Shown here piece after piece: positions 8,501-9,226 of a stretch of DNA of 9,226 bases; within the stretch, counting starts at the first letter, position 1, and each line of letters begins with the position of its first letter. Origin of the DNA: QWPN01 sp044238145 (lineage in GTDB: Bacteria > Planctomycetota > Planctomycetia > Pirellulales > UBA1268); NCBI GenBank assembly GCA_044238145.1, contig JBIIDT010000100.1, positions 1-9,226 on the forward strand. The letters run 5' to 3'. A model generated the notes under the pieces. The model had not been told where the DNA came from. It saw only the letters and a list, made by a program, of their open reading frames with translations, and did no database searches. A program made the translations under genes and the position numbers.

Positions 8501-8740
8501 AAGCCGCTCGCCGAGGCGACGGTGGAGGCCAGTCGGCTGCGGCTGCGGCCGATCCTGATGACGTCGCTGGCGTTCATCCTCGGCGTGGTGCCGCTGGTGG
8601 TGGCCGAGGGGGCCGGCGCCGAGATGCGCCGCACGCTGGGGCTGGCGGTGTTCAGCGGCATGCTGGGCGTGACGCTGTTCGGCATCTTCCTGACGCCGGT
8701 GTTCTTCGCCACGCTGCTGCGGTTCCGCGCGGACCGGTGA
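5558..8740 (+). CDS. RND multidrug efflux permease 2 (HAE1 family, MexF/OqxB-like)
   Basis: This 1060-residue HAE1-type permease is paralogous to the one just upstream, four bases away in the same operon. It begins MIARFFIDRPIF and keeps the complete proton relay: D420 and D421 in TM4, K965 in TM10 (ACKNAILIVEF), R995 and T1002 in TM11. GFIPQQDKGYL at about 580-590 and PPPVDGLGTVAGFK at about 687-700 are hallmarks of the MexF/OqxB branch. TM2-TM6 (about 339-508) match permease 1 at about 140 of 170 positions by hand count, whereas the porter loops differ much more. Its drug-pocket positions differ from both AcrB and permease 1: A137, V626 and Y646 stand where AcrB has F136, F610 and F628. Because both copies appear catalytically intact, they could form a heterotrimer as in MdtBC, or separate homotrimers sharing one adaptor. 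The substrate is unknown. The gene ends three bases before the stop of the convergent outer membrane factor. Confidence 0.96.
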   Translation: MIARFFIDRPIFASVISIVLVLCGGVAALTLPTTQYPDITPPTIEVSTVYPGANAELVRDTIAAPIEQQVSGVENAISLSSQCTNDGRYRLTVTFEPGTDLNMAQVLTQVRVTLAMPILPDLVQREGVAVLKKSPAAMMIVNFTAAKDASGRPLYDEVFLSNYATIQIRDELLRVEGIGDIDFIGQRDYSMRVWLDPEKMAAVGISAGDISTALERQNYQIAAGSVGQQPAPAGQAFQIPLSALGRLVTADEFGDIIVKGADAESGGVASVIVRLRDVARVELGAQFYDQICRLDGEPSVGMNIYQLPGSNAIAAAAAVRAKLAALAERFPKGLETRVVYDTTPFIEESKAEVLKTLRDAIILVALVVLLFLQNWRATLIPLIAVPVAIVGTFAFMAGLGFSLNNLSLFGLVLAIGIVVDDAIVVVENVERWIEHGLPPREASIKAMEEVTGPVIGVALVLCAVFVPCSFIAGIVGQFFRQFALTIAVSTLLSAVNSLTLSPALAALLLKPHGAPPDVVDRALRFACGWIFRGFNAAFAAITEGYAWLVRGALRLAGVILLGFVGLLGLTWLLFAQTPVGFIPQQDKGYLIADVVLPDGASVQRTAAVMAALERRALDEPGVAHAVSVAGRSLVLGGNAPNWGAMYVMLDGFGERHGPDTSADAIAARLRADWQATVSEARIEVFGPPPVDGLGTVAGFKLAVEDRGDYGPAQLEQAAAALVQAGRDDGRLAGLFTNYSASTPWLFLDIDRDKAAAVGVKLEDLFETLQVQMGSSYINNFNRFGRSWQVNLQADADHRGDIRRVIDALKVPGVDGDPVPLSTLVQVKDRVGPSLVMRFNLYPSAAVYGEPAPGNGSTSALAVVREHFDRLQRDATIPPLFAAEWTEMAFMQIRSGATATFLFVLGVVLVFLVLAALYESWALPLAVILVVPMCLLSALVGIRQAGMDITIFTQIGFVVLVGLACKNAILIVEFARQLTHEGKPLAEATVEASRLRLRPILMTSLAFILGVVPLVVAEGAGAEMRRTLGLAVFSGMLGVTLFGIFLTPVFFATLLRFRADR

Positions 8741-8749
8741 GGTTCACCG
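8735..8749. repeat. Perfect inverted repeat containing both convergent stop codons
   Basis: CGGTGA, then GGT, then TCACCG form a perfect 6-base stem with a 3-base loop. The left arm is the last Arg codon and TGA stop of permease 2. The right arm, read on the minus strand, is the last Arg codon and TGA stop of the outer membrane factor. The three loop bases are the whole intergenic space. There is no T-tract on either side, so a bidirectional terminator role is possible but weak. The symmetry may simply follow from two CGG-TGA ends facing each other. Confidence 0.6.
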
Positions 8750-9226
8750 TGGCTTGCGGCCGCGGAGCCATTCCGGCCACACGCACCAGGCGTCGAAGCC
8801 GGCGGGGGGCTGCTTGCCGATGTAGTCGTCGCAGGCGCCGCCGTCCACGCTGGGCAGCGGCTTGCAGCACTGGCCGCTGGCAGCGAGTTCCTCCAGCCGC
8901 AACTGCCAGCCGCCACCGAGCGCCCGGTAGATCTGGATCATGCCCTTGGCCACGCCGCCGATGTTGTCGTTGAGCCTCACCTGCTCGGTCACCTGCGTCT
9001 GCTGCACGACGAACACGCGGTTGAAGTCGCTGGCCCCTTCCTTGTACTGGATCTCGACGAGCTCCGCCGAGCGGCTCGCGGCGTCGACCGCCTGCTGCTG
9101 CTTGGTCACGGCCTCGCGGGCCTTGATGAAGGTGATCATGCCGTCCTCGGCCTCGCGGCCGGCCCGCAGCACCGTCTCCTGGTAGGCGGCCACCAGCGAC
9201 TGGAACTTGGCGTCCTGCTGGCGGAT
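8744..9226 (-). CDS. TolC/NodT-family outer membrane efflux factor, C-terminal part (partial)
   Basis: The minus strand is open from the window edge to a TGA at 8744-8746, giving 160 residues of a protein whose N-terminal part lies outside. The visible part starts IRQQDAKFQSLVAAYQ and continues with VLRAGREAEDGMITF and the long helix ending in QIYRALGGGW (98-107). This is the typical final helical hairpin and end motif of the NodT branch of outer membrane factors, the trimeric channel that carries RND substrates across the outer membrane. The GTG at 9191-9193 is an internal valine, not the start. After the usual end there is an extra tail of about 52 residues with four cysteines (C120, C121, C132, C148) and an aromatic end (WCVWPEWL), which I do not recognise. 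The gene faces the pump operon and its stop is three bases from that of permease 2. A role as the pump's exit duct is inferred from family and position. Confidence 0.92.
   Translation of the reverse strand: MRQQDAKFQSLVAAYQETVLRAGREAEDGMITFIKAREAVTKQQQAVDAASRSAELVEIQYKEGASDFNRVFVVQQTQVTEQVRLNDNIGGVAKGMIQIYRALGGGWQLRLEELAASGQCCKPLPSVDGGACDDYIGKQPPAGFDAWCVWPEWLRGRKPR

Noticed and set aside
8940..9185. Small plus-strand open frame of 81 codons opposite the outer membrane factor
   Set aside because: It mirrors the conserved NodT helix on the other strand and has no recognisable content of its own.
9191..9193. GTG as the start of a 149-residue minus-strand protein
   Set aside because: The frame stays open to the window edge and the 11 codons before it continue the conserved helix, so this GTG is an internal valine of a truncated outer membrane factor.

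Overview
The window is high-GC bacterial DNA, densely coded, with genes that abut or overlap and little Shine-Dalgarno signal. It looks like a Gram-negative with an outer membrane, because it encodes three layers of a tripartite efflux pump. Weak hints point to a planctomycete such as the Pirellulales: very high GC, poor ribosome binding sites, a proline-rich adaptor tail and a Cys-rich outer-membrane-factor tail. I cannot fix the phylum from the sequence alone.

Layout. (1) Positions 1-41 may hold the last codons of an unseen upstream gene, whose TGA overlaps the next start as ATGA. (2) 38-868 (+) encodes an amidohydrolase-fold sugar lactonase of the L-fuconolactonase/L-rhamnonolactonase type, probably the last gene of a sugar catabolism operon. 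(3) 869-1030 is a 162-base non-coding gap with small inverted repeats and a possible -10 element. (4) 1031-2392 (+) encodes an RND periplasmic adaptor. (5) 2389-5553 (+) and 5558-8740 (+) encode two paralogous HAE1-type RND permeases. (6) 8744-9226 (-) is the C-terminal part of a TolC/NodT-family outer membrane factor, convergent with the pump operon and running off the window.

How the genes work together. The adaptor and the two permeases form a tight operon (GTGA overlap, then a 4-base gap). Both permeases keep the full proton-relay set, and the adaptor carries the RLS tip motif used to dock TolC-type channels. Adaptor and permeases most resemble the MexEF/OqxAB branch, except that there are two permeases for one adaptor, as in MdtABC or MuxABC. 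The outer membrane factor next door is the likely exit duct even though it is transcribed towards the operon. The lactonase appears functionally unrelated.

I found no mobile element, CRISPR array, RNA gene or clear new system. The observations most worth a second look are the tandem permease arrangement, the palindrome that contains both convergent stop codons, the Cys-rich tail of the outer membrane factor, the proline-rich adaptor tail, and the altered drug-pocket residues of the two pumps.
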